A stretch of DNA of 17,084 nucleotides from Clostridiales bacterium (lineage in GTDB: Bacteria > Bacillota_A > Clostridia > Saccharofermentanales > Saccharofermentanaceae). Positions 15,528-17,084 of this stretch are shown piece by piece. The notes under the pieces were generated by a model, which was not told the DNA's origin, ran no database searches, and saw only the letters and a program-made list of their open reading frames with translations. Position 1 is the stretch's first letter. Every line of letters begins with the position of its first letter. The translations under genes and the position numbers were made by a program. The DNA lies in contig JAFYJX010000032.1 of NCBI GenBank assembly GCA_017537905.1, positions 1-17,084 of the forward strand. Reading direction: 5' to 3'.

Positions 15528-16829
15528 ATGAGCGATAAAAAGGTATACACCTGTTTTTGCACTGACAACATCCATGAAGGACACATGAATATCATTAAGA
15601 AGTGCAAGGAGTTAGGCAGTGTAACTGTCGGTGTTCTTTGCGATTCAGAGATGATCAGATATAACAGATTCCCTACAAAGACCGTTGAAGAGCGCGTTGA
15701 GATGATCAAGGCGATCCCTGAGGTCGATGACGTAATCGTTCAGAATCATATCTTCTACGATGAGATTTTCGAGAATCTCCATCCTGATTTCGTAGTCCAT
15801 GGTGACAACTGGAATAACTCCGCTCTTATTGCGATCAAGAATAATATCACGGAGCTCTGCTCCAAGTTCGGCGGCGAACTCGTTGAAGTCCCTTACACAT
15901 ATAACGAGAACACACAGAAGAAAGACCGCCAGATGAGAGAAAAGCTCTCAATGCCCGAACTTCGAAGAGGCCGTTTAAGAAAGCTCCTCAATATTGTTCC
16001 GATCGTTAAGACCATTGAGGTTCACAGCGGTATCACAGGTCTCATCGCAGAGAAGACCATCGTCGCAAACGGCGAGCACATCGACCAGTTTGACGCTATG
16101 TGGATCAGCTCACTTTGTGATTCGACAGCCAAGGGCAAACCTGATATCGAGCTTGTTGACATGACTTCCAGATTCAGAACGATAGATGACGTTATGGAAG
16201 TTACGACAAAGCCTATCATCTTCGACGGTGATACAGGCGGACTTACAGAGCACTTCGTATATACTGTCCGTACTCTTGAGAGAATGGGCGTATCTGCCGT
16301 TATCATCGAAGATAAGAAGGGCTTAAAGAAGAATTCACTTTTCGGTACTGAAGTTAAGCAAACCCAGGCTACCATTGAAGAATTCTCTGAGAAGATCAGA
16401 GCAGGTAAGAATGCCCAGTTATCTGATGATTTCATGATCATTGCCCGTATCGAGAGCCTTATCCTCGAGCAGGGTATGGATGATGCAATTGCCAGAGCCA
16501 AGGCATTTGTCGAGGCCGGCGCAGACGGCATCATGATCCACAGCCGTAAGAAGGATCCTGCTGAGATATTGGAGTTCTGCGACAAGTTCAGATCATTTAA
16601 CAAGGAAACACCTATCGTTGTTGTTCCTACATCGTTTAACACGATTACAGAAGAAGAACTCGCTTCGCACGGCGTAAATATCGTTATCTATGCAAACCAG
16701 CTTACCAGAGCCGCTTTCCCGGCTATGCAGCAGGTTGCAGAGGATATCCTGAAGTATCACAGGGCGAAAGAAGTCGATGACAGACTTATGTCCATTAAGC
16801 AGATCATCACTCTTATCGACGAGATTTGA
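15528..16829 (+). CDS. pepM: Cytidylyltransferase-phosphoenolpyruvate mutase fusion (Fom1-like)
   Basis: A 433-residue fusion. Residues 5-125 are a GCT/TagD-type cytidylyltransferase with the HEGH form of the HxGH motif (16-19). Residues about 140-433 are PEP mutase, which rearranges phosphoenolpyruvate to phosphonopyruvate and creates the C-P bond. The diagnostic EDKKGLKKNS (261-270) fits EDK-x5-NS exactly and separates true mutases from isocitrate lyase relatives. Also present are Trp192/Ser194, the Mg loop FDGDTGG (232-238), Arg307 and His338. In fosfomycin biosynthesis the same architecture (Fom1) both makes phosphonopyruvate and cytidylylates 2-hydroxyethylphosphonate. A similar product, CMP-hydroxyethylphosphonate, is inferred because the upstream gene is the matching reductase. 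No methyltransferase or epoxidase of antibiotic clusters is seen. Confidence 0.95.
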   Translation: MSDKKVYTCFCTDNIHEGHMNIIKKCKELGSVTVGVLCDSEMIRYNRFPTKTVEERVEMIKAIPEVDDVIVQNHIFYDEIFENLHPDFVVHGDNWNNSALIAIKNNITELCSKFGGELVEVPYTYNENTQKKDRQMREKLSMPELRRGRLRKLLNIVPIVKTIEVHSGITGLIAEKTIVANGEHIDQFDAMWISSLCDSTAKGKPDIELVDMTSRFRTIDDVMEVTTKPIIFDGDTGGLTEHFVYTVRTLERMGVSAVIIEDKKGLKKNSLFGTEVKQTQATIEEFSEKIRAGKNAQLSDDFMIIARIESLILEQGMDDAIARAKAFVEAGADGIMIHSRKKDPAEILEFCDKFRSFNKETPIVVVPTSFNTITEEELASHGVNIVIYANQLTRAAFPAMQQVAEDILKYHRAKEVDDRLMSIKQIITLIDEI

Positions 16830-16865
16830 TAATACTGTTTTTTGAAGCATGGAAATGGAGAACTG

Positions 16866-17084
16866 ATGGCAAAAGAAACTAACAATACATCAGCTAATAA
16901 AGCAAAGACAAACAGTCAGGGCGGCAGATACATTTTCCGCGGAATCTGCGCTTTGCTGCTTAATTTCATTGCGGCACTGAGTTTCCTTTACGTATGGATC
17001 GACTATGTCCAGCACACTAACCGTACAGGTTACTTGCTGGGTAAAGGTAACATCGCGATGTCAGTTATCATCTACGTCATGATG
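16866..17084 (+). CDS. Membrane protein, 3' end beyond window
   Basis: 73 residues are visible from an ATG preceded by TGGAG (16856-16860), then the window ends. A polar, charged N terminus (residues 1-23) is followed by one clear transmembrane segment (about 24-47, FRGICALLLNFIAALSFLYVW) and the start of a second (about 62 onward). The pattern of a tryptophan-tyrosine rich linker followed by GN and another hydrophobic run resembles the N termini of clostridial polyprenyl glycosyl-phosphotransferases and of LTA-synthase-type proteins. Either would fit a polymer locus, but the part seen is too short to choose. It probably shares the PEP mutase transcript, as no terminator is seen in the 36-base gap. 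Confidence 0.75.
   Translation, partial: MAKETNNTSANKAKTNSQGGRYIFRGICALLLNFIAALSFLYVWIDYVQHTNRTGYLLGKGNIAMSVIIYVMM

Noticed and set aside
16022..16642. Long open frame on the minus strand opposite PEP mutase (206 residues)
   Set aside because: Mirror frame of a strongly conserved gene, without ribosome binding site or recognisable motifs; similar antisense frames opposite other genes (e.g. 639-1088, 8018-8530) were dismissed for the same reason.
1..17084. tRNA, rRNA, CRISPR array, insertion sequence or riboswitch
   Set aside because: None could be recognised; all gaps are under 100 bases and hold only promoters, ribosome binding sites and one terminator.

Overview
The window reads as a surface-polysaccharide and phosphonate biosynthesis locus from a Gram-positive, probably clostridial (Firmicutes) bacterium. 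This placement rests on the moderate G+C content, strong GGAGG-type ribosome binding sites, TATAAT promoters with extended -10 elements, and an L,D-transpeptidase with a C-terminal repeat region. It is an inference, not a species call. All genes lie on the + strand and there is no gap over 100 bases.

Region 1 (1-7003) is a tight operon for GDP-L-fucose: GDP-mannose 4,6-dehydratase (cut by the left edge), GDP-L-fucose synthase, a mannose-1-phosphate guanylyltransferase/isomerase, a class I mannose-6-phosphate isomerase, a GT-B glycosyltransferase-like protein and a phosphohexomutase. Together these can take fructose-6-phosphate to GDP-mannose and GDP-fucose.

Region 2 (7018-12322) starts at its own promoter. 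It encodes an SDR epimerase/dehydratase, an IspD/TarI-like cytidylyltransferase, and a three-domain acetolactate-synthase-like ThDP enzyme broken by a frameshifting deletion. The last gene is a 602-residue fusion of a nucleotidyltransferase with a HisC/CobD-like PLP enzyme, the architecture of FrbH in FR-900098 biosynthesis and related to the PntC class of phosphonate cytidylyltransferases.

Region 3 (12362-13576) is a single-gene unit with its own promoter and a strong intrinsic terminator. It encodes a secreted YkuD L,D-transpeptidase with about four C-terminal repeats.

Region 4 (13592-17084) holds a second LicC-like nucleotidyltransferase, a group III iron-dependent alcohol dehydrogenase, and, behind another promoter, a fusion of an HxGH cytidylyltransferase with PEP mutase. 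The EDK-x5-NS motif that marks true PEP mutases is intact. The fusion has the layout of Fom1, and the dehydrogenase matches the FomC role, both from fosfomycin biosynthesis. A membrane protein runs off the right edge.

The most exciting reading is that the cell makes C-P compounds (hydroxyethylphosphonate and/or aminoethylphosphonate), activates them as CMP esters, and attaches them to a fucose-containing envelope polymer. Four separate cytidylyltransferase-type domains sit within about 8.5 kb. No canonical phosphonopyruvate decarboxylase is visible, so how the PEP mutase equilibrium is pulled forward is the main open question.
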